In this document: in pieces, positions 32,129 through 41,190 of the stretch | Layout of the letters: every line of letters begins with the position of its first letter | How positions within the stretch are numbered: position 1 is the first letter of the stretch | Source: an uncultured Selenomonadales bacterium | GTDB taxonomy: Bacteria > Bacillota > Negativicutes > Selenomonadales > Selenomonadaceae | Direction of reading: 5' to 3' | DNA length: 64,000 nucleotides | NCBI GenBank assembly: GCA_937877565.1 | Contig: CALFJB010000062.1 | Location: forward strand, 26,294 to 90,293 | Translations under genes and position numbers: made by a program | Notes under the pieces: model-generated | Database searches by the model: none | Told to the model about the DNA's origin: nothing | What the model saw: only the letters and a program-made list of their open reading frames with translations

Positions 32129-33543
32129 GTTGTCGCCAAATTTTCAAGCGTTTCTAAACTTATCAGCATTTGTCCGAGTAAAACAAATTCCTGCATTTCT
32201 TCATCGCGCAGGTATACAAATTCGGGCAAATATTTTTTTGGAATAAATTCAGAAATTTTATCTTTAACTTTTTCAATATCCGGCGTCATTGGACTGCGCA
32301 GGCAAATAACTTCAGGATCAATAACCGCAATTCCTGCGCGAATTTCCAATGTAACGCCGTCTAAAACTTTATCCAAATCCATCATAACATGAGCTACCCA
32401 GTCTTCTTTGCTGACGAAACTTTTTGTAACGTAGCGAATTTCGCCCGCCATATTGTGTGCACCGTCAACGACTTTGCCATTTAAAACAACTCCAATACCG
32501 CCCGCTCTAAAACCCATTGGACGCGACACGAACAAAATATTTTTATACTTATTCTGTTGCGCGTAGTAGCCGAGTGCGGCGGCTTTTAAATTGTTCGTGA
32601 TTGTAACAGACACTTTATATTTATCTTCCAAAATTTTTTTCAAATTTATTTCAGGGTCTAAAAAATGTTGAAAATCCAAATAACCGTCGTGAACAGTCCC
32701 CGCCGTTGCAATTCCTACCGAGTCAAATTTTTTGCAGCGACAGCCAACAGTATCCAAAATATCTTCCAAGTCACGGACAATATTCAGCCGCCCTTTTATA
32801 ACAGTTTCCTCAAAAATTGGTGCGCCTTTTTCGTAGATTCTGTAAGCAATTCGAGTTTGATAATTTGACGGCATCACTGCGATTGATAAAATTTTTGCCT
32901 TGTTTTTAATTTTGGCGTGAAGTTTTGCAATGGCTTTTTCTTCGGCAGTTTTATTCCAATTTTCCAATTCTGCGCGAATGAATTTCAACATTTCGGCGGA
33001 GTCATAGCTTGCAAAAACTTTTGGCGGAATTTTTAATACAAGTTGCTTGCTCAAAACTTCCTGCGCTTTTTTCGCTTGATAGGCGATTTGCGGCGCAAGC
33101 AAAATTACCGAATAGTTTAAAGCCACGCTGTAAAGTTGGTGAAACGGTACGGCGTCAAATTGATAATCCAGCGATAAAACTTTTGCCGCTTCGTTTAATT
33201 TGTCTGCAAAAAATCCCGTCGTAAGTCCGCCGGTACAACTCAACAAAATTTTTAAGCCCTGCTTGTTTTTTAAATCAATGATTGTTTCAAGCATTTCAGC
33301 AAAAAGTTCTTCGGCGTAGTCAAGTTCCCGCAGTTCAAAATGAAGATAAAATTTATTTTCATCGTCCGCCAAATTCGTTACCGTCATTTCAACTATTGTA
33401 ACTTCCAACTCGTAAAAATTTATTTTGCCGACGGCGTAAGGCGTTTTAATTTCGACGTTGCCGCCAATTTCTGAAATTGTACCTTCGTCAAATTTCGTAG
33501 ATAAAATTTTTTGCTTAAATTCATTCAAAATTTCGGCGTTCAT
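32125..33543 (-). CDS. PTS IIB-like / ROK-family fusion protein
   Basis: 472 residues. The N-terminal ~90 residues are not recognised. Residues ~97-190 resemble a lactose/cellobiose-type PTS IIB domain: KILLSCTGGLTTGFFADKLNEAA, with Cys103 at the phospho-acceptor position. Residues ~216-430 resemble the ROK sugar-kinase/regulator fold: IATAGTV, TNNLKAAALGYY, FRAGGIGVVLNGKVVDGAHNMAGEIRYV. The ROK zinc-binding His (AGEIGH) is Tyr here and the ATP-loop DxGxT is not evident, so catalysis is doubtful. No HTH. It could be a sugar-responsive regulator that reads PTS phosphorylation. Confidence 0.65.
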   Translation of the reverse strand: MNAEILNEFKQKILSTKFDEGTISEIGGNVEIKTPYAVGKINFYELEVTIVEMTVTNLADDENKFYLHFELRELDYAEELFAEMLETIIDLKNKQGLKILLSCTGGLTTGFFADKLNEAAKVLSLDYQFDAVPFHQLYSVALNYSVILLAPQIAYQAKKAQEVLSKQLVLKIPPKVFASYDSAEMLKFIRAELENWNKTAEEKAIAKLHAKIKNKAKILSIAVMPSNYQTRIAYRIYEKGAPIFEETVIKGRLNIVRDLEDILDTVGCRCKKFDSVGIATAGTVHDGYLDFQHFLDPEINLKKILEDKYKVSVTITNNLKAAALGYYAQQNKYKNILFVSRPMGFRAGGIGVVLNGKVVDGAHNMAGEIRYVTKSFVSKEDWVAHVMMDLDKVLDGVTLEIRAGIAVIDPEVICLRSPMTPDIEKVKDKISEFIPKKYLPEFVYLRDEEMQEFVLLGQMLISLETLENLATT

Positions 33544-33612
33544 TTTGTCAGCTCCTTTTCAGATTTTTATGGAGAATTTGTATTGAATCTAATTTATTGC
33601 CATTAAATGAAA

Positions 33613-33647
33613 ATCCCTAATCCCTAGTCCTTAATCCCTAGCCCCTA
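33613..33647. repeat. One-armed heptad element D (TCCCTAN units)
   Basis: Units TCCCTAA, TCCCTAG, TCCTTAA, TCCCTAG, CCCCTAT without a second arm. It contains the TAA stop (33631-33633) and the last codons of the upstream membrane-protein gene, so the C-terminal residues GARD are encoded by the repeat. Confidence 0.65.
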
Positions 33648-35199
33648 TTTTTATATCTTTGATGCCGTAAAATTCGCAGAGTCCCTCTTTGGTAACGTTG
33701 TTATCGAAGTCTGCAAAAAATACGTGGCGCAATGCACGATTTTTAATTTCAATCGGCGGAAAAGTTATTTCAGATTTATTTTGGGCGGCGGCAGTTTTTA
33801 CAGCCTCAACGCGCCAATCATTTTCGCGGCGAAGGTCTGAAGTTATCACCAACGCAGAAATTAAAGTAAAGCCGCCAATAACCAACGCGCCAATTTTTAA
33901 ATTTCGTCCAAATTTGCCGTAAGAAATTTTTTGCATAACCGCAGGACTTCGCAAAATTGACAACGCGCCAATTAAAATCATAACTACCGATGAAAAAGTT
34001 GCTCGCGCAGGAAATGTTGGCGCGGCTATCATCACGAAATTGTTAAAAATCGCAAGCCCAAATAAAATCACGGCGTAGCGAAAATTTTTTAACTGAATTG
34101 TTTTTCTTGTGTCAATTTCCTTTTTGAGGAGCGAATAAAACGCCGCCAATATCGCCGCGTAAATTATCATTTCTTCAGATTTTTCCATAAAATTTTTAAA
34201 TCGCTCCAAAAATTTTACACTTGGATTGAAACTCGGAAAAATATTTTCAACCAAAAAATTATGCAACGTGCGAGTAATAAAGCTGTCGTTGAAATAGGAC
34301 ACGGTAAAAATTGCGGCGAGTGCAAACATTACCGCCATAAAAATTTTCTTGTCAGATTTTTTGTTTGAGAAAATGCAAATCGTCAGCAGAATCAGCGGCA
34401 AAAGGTACAGGCACATTTCAGCATTTCCCGCAAATTGGTTGCCAATGTGCATTAAAATTCCTTTGCCTGCGCCTTGATCGTCGTACCGTACAAAATTGCC
34501 CGGCGCGGCAATTAAAATTATCAATCCAATTAAACTGCCAAAAATTCCTGCAAAATTCCAAAGTTGCGAAAGATTTTTCTTTCTCAAATAAAATGACGTT
34601 GCGCCCGCAATTAAAACCGTCGTAACCGCCAAATTTTCTACCGAACAACCGGCGATTATTCCAAGTAAAAACATTGCCATTGCAAAAATTTTTGAGTTGC
34701 CGAAATTTTTACCCGCCAAAGTCAAGTTATACGGCAACAAAAATAACGCCACAGGTACTGCCGACCAAAGATAAACAGTTGAGCCGCTTTTCCAAATTGC
34801 AACTTCGCCGAAATGTGGAAAACTTAGCCACGCCAATAATCCCGCCGCCGCTAAAATTTTTGGCTCATCAAATTTTATTTCCCGCCGCGCATGCAAGTAA
34901 ATCAAAACTACCAACGCTGTAAACATCAGCGCGTTTGCCACGTCAAAGGCGAATTTTCCCAGCCATAAAAATAAACTCAAACAAAAAACCGTAAAAGCTC
35001 TGCCACCGTGCAAAAAATAATGTCGCCACGTCGATTCAATTACATCTGAAAAATTTTCTAAATGTTCGCCGGTTTTCCAGACCATTGAATAATCATAATC
35101 ATCACGGTGCAACGGCATTAAATTATTTAACTCAAACATTACCGCAAAAATTATCAGCAGTATCAACGCCACTTGAATTTTTGAAAAATTTTCTTGCAT
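33631..35199 (-). CDS. Polytopic membrane protein, DUF6056-like (GT-C glycosyltransferase type)
   Basis: 522 residues with about 11-12 hydrophobic helices. After the first helix comes LMPLHRDDYDYSMVWKTGEHLENFSDVIESTWRHYFLHGGRAF, an acidic DDY loop as in DUF6056 and GT-C enzymes that use lipid-linked sugars; the C-terminal 90 residues are soluble. Likely role is sugar transfer to envelope glycans, by family inference. 11 bp downstream of an exporter gene on the same strand. Confidence 0.65.
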   Translation of the reverse strand: MQENFSKIQVALILLIIFAVMFELNNLMPLHRDDYDYSMVWKTGEHLENFSDVIESTWRHYFLHGGRAFTVFCLSLFLWLGKFAFDVANALMFTALVVLIYLHARREIKFDEPKILAAAGLLAWLSFPHFGEVAIWKSGSTVYLWSAVPVALFLLPYNLTLAGKNFGNSKIFAMAMFLLGIIAGCSVENLAVTTVLIAGATSFYLRKKNLSQLWNFAGIFGSLIGLIILIAAPGNFVRYDDQGAGKGILMHIGNQFAGNAEMCLYLLPLILLTICIFSNKKSDKKIFMAVMFALAAIFTVSYFNDSFITRTLHNFLVENIFPSFNPSVKFLERFKNFMEKSEEMIIYAAILAAFYSLLKKEIDTRKTIQLKNFRYAVILFGLAIFNNFVMIAAPTFPARATFSSVVMILIGALSILRSPAVMQKISYGKFGRNLKIGALVIGGFTLISALVITSDLRRENDWRVEAVKTAAAQNKSEITFPPIEIKNRALRHVFFADFDNNVTKEGLCEFYGIKDIKIGARD

Positions 35200-35210
35200 T
35201 TATCCAACTC

Positions 35211-36107
35211 CTAAATTTTTTTTATAAAAATTGGCGAAACGACCGCCATTAAAACCAAAATAATTCCGCAGTATTCGATAAAATCAAACGCCGCGCCAAA
35301 TACAAAGTAACTTATCACGACCGCCGCAACCGGCTCCGTCAATTCTGTAAGCGCGGATTCTTCCGGCGTCAAATGTTTTAAGCCCGCGTTGAAAATAAAA
35401 AATGCTATCGCCGTGCCAAAAATTATTATCCACGCCACATTAAAAATTACGTCCCGTTCAAAAAACGGCGTCAACTCAAAATTTTCTATCATTGCAAAAG
35501 TTAAAAGCCCGCCGACCAACATTCCAAAAGTTGTCATGAACGCGGGATTAATTTTTTCTGCAAATAAAACTTTGCCGAAAAACATACTGAAAGCAAAACT
35601 TGCGCCGCTTGCCAAACTCCAAAAGACGCACGGCAACGGTACTAAAATTTTTGAAATATCGCCGCCCGTTACCAATAGAAACACGCCGAAAATCGCCAAA
35701 ATTACCGCAAAAATTTCTATTCGCGCAGGAAATTTTCTGTTATAAAAACTTTCCCAAATTACGACCATTGCGGGCGTTGCAGATAAAATTACAGTTGTTG
35801 CCGCCGCGCCGCCGATTGATATTGCCTTAAAATATGTGAACTGTACCATTACAATTCCAATTATCCCGTAAATTAAAAGGTACAGCCAAAGTTTCGGTTT
35901 GCGATTCATTCGCGCTACCGACCATTTTAATTTGCCGCTTAAAAATAAAATTCCAAACATTAAAAAGCCTGCGCCGCACATTCTGATATTGGTTAATTCC
36001 ATTGCGGTTTTAGTGGAGCGGCTGAAAAAATCTTGCGCCGCCACGCCGGAACTTGCCCAACATATTCCCGACAATCCAACTAAGATTAACGCCAAATTTC
36101 TACTCAA
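35211..36107 (-). CDS. EamA/DMT-family exporter
   Basis: 298 residues, ten predicted helices in two EamA halves: residues 5-140 (LALILVGLSGICWASSGVAAQDFF) and 150-295 (ALTELTEPVAAVVISYFVFG). Drug/metabolite transporters of this type export amino acids or metabolites. Start TTG 36107 is chosen with GGAAGG 6-7 nt upstream. The open frame runs 136 codons further, but that part lacks family similarity, and overlaps the promoter and 5' end of the divergent secreted-protein gene. Confidence 0.85.
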   Translation of the reverse strand: MSRNLALILVGLSGICWASSGVAAQDFFSRSTKTAMELTNIRMCGAGFLMFGILFLSGKLKWSVARMNRKPKLWLYLLIYGIIGIVMVQFTYFKAISIGGAAATTVILSATPAMVVIWESFYNRKFPARIEIFAVILAIFGVFLLVTGGDISKILVPLPCVFWSLASGASFAFSMFFGKVLFAEKINPAFMTTFGMLVGGLLTFAMIENFELTPFFERDVIFNVAWIIIFGTAIAFFIFNAGLKHLTPEESALTELTEPVAAVVISYFVFGAAFDFIEYCGIILVLMAVVSPIFIKKI

Positions 36108-36256
36108 ATTTATTCCTTCCGTCGATAAAATTTTTGCGGCTATTATATCAAAAATTTTCGCCGTGAAAATGAAAATATTAAAAATTTCCGCCGCCTTGTA
36201 CAGAAATAATTTTGTTGGTAAAATGTTTAAAAATTTTGTGTAGGAGGCGTTGACTG

Positions 36257-37078
36257 GTGAAAAAATTTTTGACAGTGGCACTTGGAATTTGTTTGGCGGC
36301 GTCGAACGTTTCAGCTGAACAACCGAAGGCGCAGGAGTACCGCGAAATTTTATCTTCAGAAAAATTCTATGTTGAATACGATGACGCGTATGTAAAAAAA
36401 ATAATCGTTGAAGACAGCGGGCGGCGAATGACGCGCGTTGATTTGAACAGTGCAAACAAAAATATGGTTGCCATTTTGAATCCGCTTGCTCAACTTTTTG
36501 AAGGCGGCTTTTCAAAGTATCCTGATTTTATGTACTACAAAAACAAATACTACAAATTCAGCGAAAAGGAAACCGCAACAATGATTCAAGTTAGCCAACT
36601 CAACGACGAAAATTTAAATCCCGTCGAAGGTTGGGCAATTATTGACAAAGAACTTTCGCTCCCTGACGAATTGGCGGTTTTTAACTGGAATGAACGACAT
36701 CACAAAGTTTCTAAAAATATGGCGGTTCCGACTTTTGCCAACACTTTAAAAAAAGTTGTGGACGGCAAAGAATACACCTGCGATCGTTACGAATCTGATG
36801 TTACAAATTCAAGCGGTGTCAAAGAGGCGACAATTATTTTTGATATGTGCTACAACGAAAAGGGCGAGCTTGCACTTGTTCAATCTGCGATTTTCGCCAA
36901 CGGCAAGGAGTACGGAATTAACAAGCTGACAATTAAAAAAATCCTGCGCGAAATTCCCAAAGATGCAATTATTTTGGACAAAAATGCAAAAGTTTACGCG
37001 GCAGGTATTGGCGATATGAACGACTTGTTAGAAAATCCCGTGCCTTTGGGAAAACTTCAAGATATTCAAGATTCGTGA
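36257..37078 (+). CDS. Secreted protein of unknown function
   Basis: 273 residues, signal peptide KKFLTVALGICLAASNVSA cleaved near residue 20. Mature start EYREILSSEKFYVEYDD resembles the next protein's AYKEILATTRYTIRYNN, so the two are distant paralogues. No domain recognised. Start is GTG with AGGAGG upstream. First of three secreted-protein genes with 9-12 bp spacing, one operon. Confidence 0.7.
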   Translation: MKKFLTVALGICLAASNVSAEQPKAQEYREILSSEKFYVEYDDAYVKKIIVEDSGRRMTRVDLNSANKNMVAILNPLAQLFEGGFSKYPDFMYYKNKYYKFSEKETATMIQVSQLNDENLNPVEGWAIIDKELSLPDELAVFNWNERHHKVSKNMAVPTFANTLKKVVDGKEYTCDRYESDVTNSSGVKEATIIFDMCYNEKGELALVQSAIFANGKEYGINKLTIKKILREIPKDAIILDKNAKVYAAGIGDMNDLLENPVPLGKLQDIQDS

Positions 37079-37087
37079 GGTGGCGTT

Positions 37088-37834
37088 ATGAAAAAAATTT
37101 TTTTACTGTTGCTGATATTTTTAATGGCAACTTCAACAGTCAACGCGGCGAAAATCGACGCCTACAAAGAAATTCTCGCCACTACTCGTTATACAATTCG
37201 CTACAACAATTTAACGCCCGCGCAACGCGTGACAAATCGTGACGTTGCCGAATTGTACGGAAAAAGCGGCTTGATTGTCGAAGGCAACGACTTTTTTTTG
37301 AATCGCCCGTTAAATGGTCTGATAACTGAAAATGGCGAAAATCGCTACGAAGAAATTGGTTACAGCGATTTTTATCAGTGCCGACTTTTGCGCGGCGGCG
37401 AAAATTTTATTTTCACACGCTACAAAAACAAAAAAGGCGCGGTTGAATATTTCGGAAACAAGATTGGCAAAGTTGAGGCGAATACCCGCAATTATCTTTC
37501 TGAATTGATGGCGGGCGAAAGTTTCGGCGATAATAATTTTACCGAAATGATGAACGCGATGAAGTCAAATTACAAATTTATAAATTCCGGCAACATTGAG
37601 GGCGGCTTGAGCTTTGAAGATTTTCTCGCGCAGGACGATAAAAAAATTAGTGCCATTCGCTACTATTTCAATGGCGATATACTTGTAAAAATTTCTTTTG
37701 CGTCTTACGGAAGAAATTCCGGCGGCGAAGTTACCGGCAGTAAATGTATCGTCAAAATTTTAGAGTTTACAAATTCTCCAACAGAAAATTTGCTGAAACT
37801 TCCTGCCGGTCTTCAAGATGTTACAAAACGCTAG
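37088..37834 (+). CDS. Secreted protein of unknown function, paralogue of upstream gene
   Basis: 248 residues, signal peptide KKIFLLLLIFLMATSTVNA. Mature part starts with the shared YKEIL motif; later YSDFYQCRLLRGGENFIFTRYKN and FEDFLAQDDKKISAIRYYFNGD. No recognised domain. The 25 bp around the start are nearly identical to those at the next gene (MKKIFLLL), suggesting copying of the signal-peptide region between neighbours. Confidence 0.7.
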   Translation: MKKIFLLLLIFLMATSTVNAAKIDAYKEILATTRYTIRYNNLTPAQRVTNRDVAELYGKSGLIVEGNDFFLNRPLNGLITENGENRYEEIGYSDFYQCRLLRGGENFIFTRYKNKKGAVEYFGNKIGKVEANTRNYLSELMAGESFGDNNFTEMMNAMKSNYKFINSGNIEGGLSFEDFLAQDDKKISAIRYYFNGDILVKISFASYGRNSGGEVTGSKCIVKILEFTNSPTENLLKLPAGLQDVTKR

Positions 37835-37846
37835 GAGGGCTGAACA

Positions 37847-38707
37847 ATGAAAAAAATTTTTTTACTGCTGATGTTTTTAATGACAACGTCAACCGCCGCC
37901 GCCAATCCTTCCTGCGTGCTGATGAAATTCACGGACGACACGCGCTTTGACTTGGTGGAGTCCGCAGAATCACTTTCAGATTTGGTTATGGAAAAATTAA
38001 TTGCAAGCAAAAAATTTCAGCTGATGGAAACAAACCCGATCGACAAAAATATAGAAATTCAGCTGTACCATGAAAAACTGCGCGATTTAAAATTTTTGGA
38101 AGATGCCGTAAAAAAAGCTGAAGACGCCGCCAATGTAGAAACTTCCGAAGAATTGAAAACCGTTGAAGAAAAAGCTGAAACTGTTATAGATTTAACGCCT
38201 TTATTTGAGGGCGTAGGATTCGACGAAAACCGCGCTCAATCAATCGCAACGGCTCAAGTTGGACAAGTTATCGACCCTGAAATTACTTCGGCTATTGGCA
38301 AGGAGCATAACGCAGATTATTTAATTCAAGGAACGATAATAAATTTGGGTACGGGTACTTGGTGGAATGAAGATTTTGAAAAACTTTCAAACACGTTGAA
38401 CATGGTTTCCGGTCTTGCAAATACTTCAGTACCGCTTGGAATTTTGGGCGACGTTTTGAGCGGTATGGAAGTTGGAAAAATTGGCGTCGGCGTTCAATGT
38501 GATTTGCGCGTTATCAAAGCTGCAACGGGCGAAGTTATTTGGAGCAAAAGAGTTGTCGGCGTTCATGAACAAATTAATTTGAGTTTGGGAATTGTTTCAT
38601 TTGGCAACCGTAAATTAAATAATAATTTTTATGCAAAGGCAATGGATAAAGCCGCGCAGAAAATAGTTAACGCGCTTGTAGCGGATTCTAAAAATATTTT
38701 TCAATAA
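37847..38707 (+). CDS. Secreted CsgG-like protein
   Basis: 286 residues, signal peptide KKIFLLLMFLMTTSTAAA. The C-terminal half has the CsgG-type pattern: ADYLIQGTI, then GVGVQCDLRVIKAATGEVIWSKRVVGVHEQ, and AMDKAAQKIVNALVAD. CsgG relatives form or assist outer-membrane secretion pores or sit in the periplasm. An inserted acidic helix (EDAVKKAEDAANVETSEELKTVEEKAE) is atypical. No lipobox Cys, unlike CsgG. Overlaps the convergent HAD gene by 20 bp. Confidence 0.65.
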   Translation: MKKIFLLLMFLMTTSTAAANPSCVLMKFTDDTRFDLVESAESLSDLVMEKLIASKKFQLMETNPIDKNIEIQLYHEKLRDLKFLEDAVKKAEDAANVETSEELKTVEEKAETVIDLTPLFEGVGFDENRAQSIATAQVGQVIDPEITSAIGKEHNADYLIQGTIINLGTGTWWNEDFEKLSNTLNMVSGLANTSVPLGILGDVLSGMEVGKIGVGVQCDLRVIKAATGEVIWSKRVVGVHEQINLSLGIVSFGNRKLNNNFYAKAMDKAAQKIVNALVADSKNIFQ

Positions 38708-39497
38708 CTTTTACAATTCCATCATGGTCGTTATCGTCGGTTACAAAATCGGCGATTTTTTTTATTTCGTCGTCAGCGTTGCCCATAACTGCCGCAATTC
38801 CTGCCGTTTGCAAAACTTCAATATCGTTTGGCGCGTCCCCAACTGCCACAGTTTCTGAAATATCAATCTGTAAAAATTCGCAAAGTTCAATTAAGCCTGA
38901 TGCCTTTGAAACGCCTTTTGACGAAGATTCAAGCGCGGTTGTTTCTGCAAATGCAAATGTTAAATCCAAATGTTTCAGCCGCTCAAAATTTCTTTGCCGC
39001 GATTCCGGCGAACGATGATATAAATTTAATTTAATAATTTCGTTAGGATTTTCATGCACGTACTTTTTAAAATCTTTACAGCGCGTGCAAATTCTATCGT
39101 ACATTGGCGCGTAAACTGACATTTGAAAATCTGCCGCGTTTTTAATATCGTCGTCGTCCATTATCGAATTTGTCAAGCCCAAAATGTGAATCATTGCGCG
39201 TTCAGAAATTCCCGCGTCAATTAATTCAAGTGCAACACTTTCGCTGATTGGATGAGATTTAATCGGCTTTTTGTTGAAAAAATCGTACACCGCGCCGCCG
39301 CTTGAAGTTACGCCGTAATTCATAAATTTCAATTCGTCTTTGTAGTCTTGAAGTTCAGCAACTCCGCGCCCTGTCGAAACTACAACTACAACGCCGCGCC
39401 TTGCAAGTTCAGAAATTGCCGCCAAAGTTTTGGGACTGATTTTTTTCTGCGAATTTAATAAAGTGCCGTCCATATCCAACGCCAAAATTTTGTACAT
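38688..39497 (-). CDS. HAD-superfamily hydrolase, Cof type
   Basis: 269 residues. Motif I DMDGTLLNS (Asp8 and Asp10 region), motif II STGRG, motif III Lys in SKGVSKASGL and motif IV GDAPNDIEVLQTAG with NADDEIK. Cof-type HAD enzymes dephosphorylate sugar phosphates, FMN or PLP; the substrate is not given by sequence. Convergent with the CsgG-like gene. Confidence 0.88.
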   Translation of the reverse strand: MYKILALDMDGTLLNSQKKISPKTLAAISELARRGVVVVVSTGRGVAELQDYKDELKFMNYGVTSSGGAVYDFFNKKPIKSHPISESVALELIDAGISERAMIHILGLTNSIMDDDDIKNAADFQMSVYAPMYDRICTRCKDFKKYVHENPNEIIKLNLYHRSPESRQRNFERLKHLDLTFAFAETTALESSSKGVSKASGLIELCEFLQIDISETVAVGDAPNDIEVLQTAGIAAVMGNADDEIKKIADFVTDDNDHDGIVKVIEKYF

Positions 39498-39647
39498 AAA
39501 AATTTCCCCTTTGTTTTTGTAAAAATTTTACATTATCGAAAAAATTTTTTCAACGACATTCAAAAAAATGTTAGTTGTAGTTTGCGCCGAAATTTTGTAA
39601 AATTTGAAACGTTTAAAGTAAAAGCAAATTTAAATGAGGTGTTTTAC

Positions 39648-40178
39648 TTGAATAAAATTTTTGGAATTGGAATATTGGCGGCAGGATTGATTTTTAGCGG
39701 CTGCATGGATGAAGAAATTGAAAGTTCGGCGGCGGTACAAACTACAGCTGAAAAATTTCCGGCGTTTGCAACCGCCAATCTTTCCGGCGAAAATGTAACT
39801 GACAATATTTTTGCACAGAAAAAAATTACCGTTGTAAATATTTGGGGGACGTTTTGCCCGCCGTGTATCGATGAAATGCCGGAGCTCGGCGAATGGGCGA
39901 AAAATATGCCCGCCGACGCTCAATTAATTGGTATAGTTTGCGATGTTCAAGGCAACGACGACGCCCAAACTATTCAAGCCGCGATGCAAATTCTTTCTGA
40001 CTCAAATGCAAATTTTGTAAATCTTGTTCCGGACGCTGAAATAATGCAATACCTTCAAAATGTTCAAGCTGTGCCGACGACAATTTTTGTTGATTCGCAG
40101 GGAAATTTAATTGGCGAGCCAGTAATTGGCGCGGATGTTGAAAGTTACAAAATGCGCGTCGAAGAATTTTTGAAATGA
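39648..40178 (+). CDS. TlpA/ResA-type thioredoxin-like lipoprotein
   Basis: 176 residues. Lipoprotein signal NKIFGIGILAAGLIFSGC with lipidated Cys about residue 19. Thioredoxin fold with active site WGTFCPPCIDEMPELG and cis-Pro loop AVPTTIFVD. Reduces or oxidises extracytoplasmic thiols. Start TTG 39648 follows GAGGTG by 6 nt. Its TGA overlaps the ATG of the next small gene (ATGA), first of a three-gene redox operon. Confidence 0.88.
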   Translation: MNKIFGIGILAAGLIFSGCMDEEIESSAAVQTTAEKFPAFATANLSGENVTDNIFAQKKITVVNIWGTFCPPCIDEMPELGEWAKNMPADAQLIGIVCDVQGNDDAQTIQAAMQILSDSNANFVNLVPDAEIMQYLQNVQAVPTTIFVDSQGNLIGEPVIGADVESYKMRVEEFLK

Positions 40179-40303
40179 AAAAATCTTTGGCAATAATTTT
40201 TGTAGCGGGAATTTTAATTTGGTACGGGCTGGAACGCGGCGAAAATTTTTATATTTTTAAAAAGGCGGTAAACATTTGCTTAGAGTGCATCGGTTTAGGC
40301 TGA
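40175..40303 (+). CDS. Small CD1871A-type CXXC membrane peptide
   Basis: 42 residues. One hydrophobic helix (SLAIIFVAGILIWYGLE, residues 4-20), then a C-terminal KAVNICLECIGLG with CxxC at Cys35/Cys38. This matches the known tiny family (CD1871A type) that ends in a NICLECIG-like motif and is found between a TlpA-type thioredoxin and a 4Fe-4S membrane protein. Coupled to the upstream gene by ATGA and overlapping the next gene by 28 bp. Probably passes electrons or disulfides between its two neighbours. Confidence 0.8.
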   Translation: MKKSLAIIFVAGILIWYGLERGENFYIFKKAVNICLECIGLG

Positions 40304-41121
40304 TAATTCAGCTGATAAGTTGCGGGCTGATGAATCCGCACATTGGAAATTTTTTGACAGGCAAAATTTATCGTGGCGAATTGAAAAATTTTTGTGCGCT
40401 CGGCTTAAATTGTTATTCGTGTCCTGCTGCAACTTTTTCTTGTCCAATAGGCGCAATGCAAGCGGTTGGCGGCGCGGCGAATTTTAATTTCAGTTTTTAT
40501 GTTGCAGGATTTTTAATTTTAATTGGAGCGATTTTTGGACGCGCAATTTGCGGCTTTATTTGCCCATTTGGATTTTTTCAAGAATTGCTGTACAAAATAC
40601 CCGCGCTGAAAATAAATTTGTGGCGACCGCTGATTTATACAAAATATTTCGTGCTGATAATTTTCGTGCTGATTTTACCCGCAACTTTAACAAATTTTGC
40701 CGGAATTGGCGCACCCGCGTTTTGCGAATACATTTGCCCAGCGGGAACTTTGGAGGCGGGCTTGCCGCTAATCGCCACACATTCAGAATACAGAAATATT
40801 TTGGGCGAACTTTTTACTTTGAAAATTTTTATCTTAGTTGTTACAATTTTGACAAGTTGCACGGTGTACAGATTTTTTTGCAAGGTACTTTGTCCGCTCG
40901 GCGCAATTTACTCTATCTTAAATCGCTATAGTATGTATACTTTGCATTTCTATAAAAATTCTTGTATAGGTTGCGGCAAATGTAGTAAAATTTGTAAGAT
41001 GAAAATTCAGCCGAATAGCGAAAAAGTTTCAGCTGAATGTATTTATTGCGGCGAGTGCGAGAAAATTTGTCCAACCGGCGCAATTTATCTGGGAATAAAA
41101 AATAATAATTATAGGAGCTAG
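40276..41121 (+). CDS. NapH/MauN-type 4Fe-4S membrane protein
   Basis: 281 residues. Several membrane helices with paired Cys motifs at their ends: CYSCPAATFSCPIG, GFICPFGFFQE, CEYICPAGTLE, FFCKVLCPLGAIYS. The C terminus carries two ferredoxin clusters: CIGCGKCSKICK and CIYCGECEKICPTGAIY. Moves electrons across the membrane, probably to the CxxC peptide and thioredoxin encoded upstream. Start is TTG at 40276 inside the preceding gene. The TAG stop is the first unit of palindrome F. Confidence 0.85.
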   Translation: MLRVHRFRLIIQLISCGLMNPHIGNFLTGKIYRGELKNFCALGLNCYSCPAATFSCPIGAMQAVGGAANFNFSFYVAGFLILIGAIFGRAICGFICPFGFFQELLYKIPALKINLWRPLIYTKYFVLIIFVLILPATLTNFAGIGAPAFCEYICPAGTLEAGLPLIATHSEYRNILGELFTLKIFILVVTILTSCTVYRFFCKVLCPLGAIYSILNRYSMYTLHFYKNSCIGCGKCSKICKMKIQPNSEKVSAECIYCGECEKICPTGAIYLGIKNNNYRS

Positions 41122-41190
41122 GAAACAGGAAAACAGGAAAGCAGGAAACAGTTTTTTAATCTGTATCTTGTATCCTGTCACCTGTTTCCC
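41118..41190. repeat. Heptad palindrome element F (AGGAAAC units)
   Basis: Left arm: AGGAAAC, AGGAAAAC, AGGAAAGC, AGGAAAC (units of 7-8). Right arm is the reverse complement of AGGTGAC, AGGATAC and relatives, as in element B. Loop TTTTTTAAT. Begins in the TAG stop of the iron-sulfur gene and ends at the SD cassette of ddh. Confidence 0.75.

Noticed and set aside
36108..36515. 136-codon N-terminal extension of the EamA exporter
   Set aside because: It lacks family similarity, has no RBS, and overlaps the start of the divergent secreted-protein gene; TTG 36107 with GGAAGG fits the family start.
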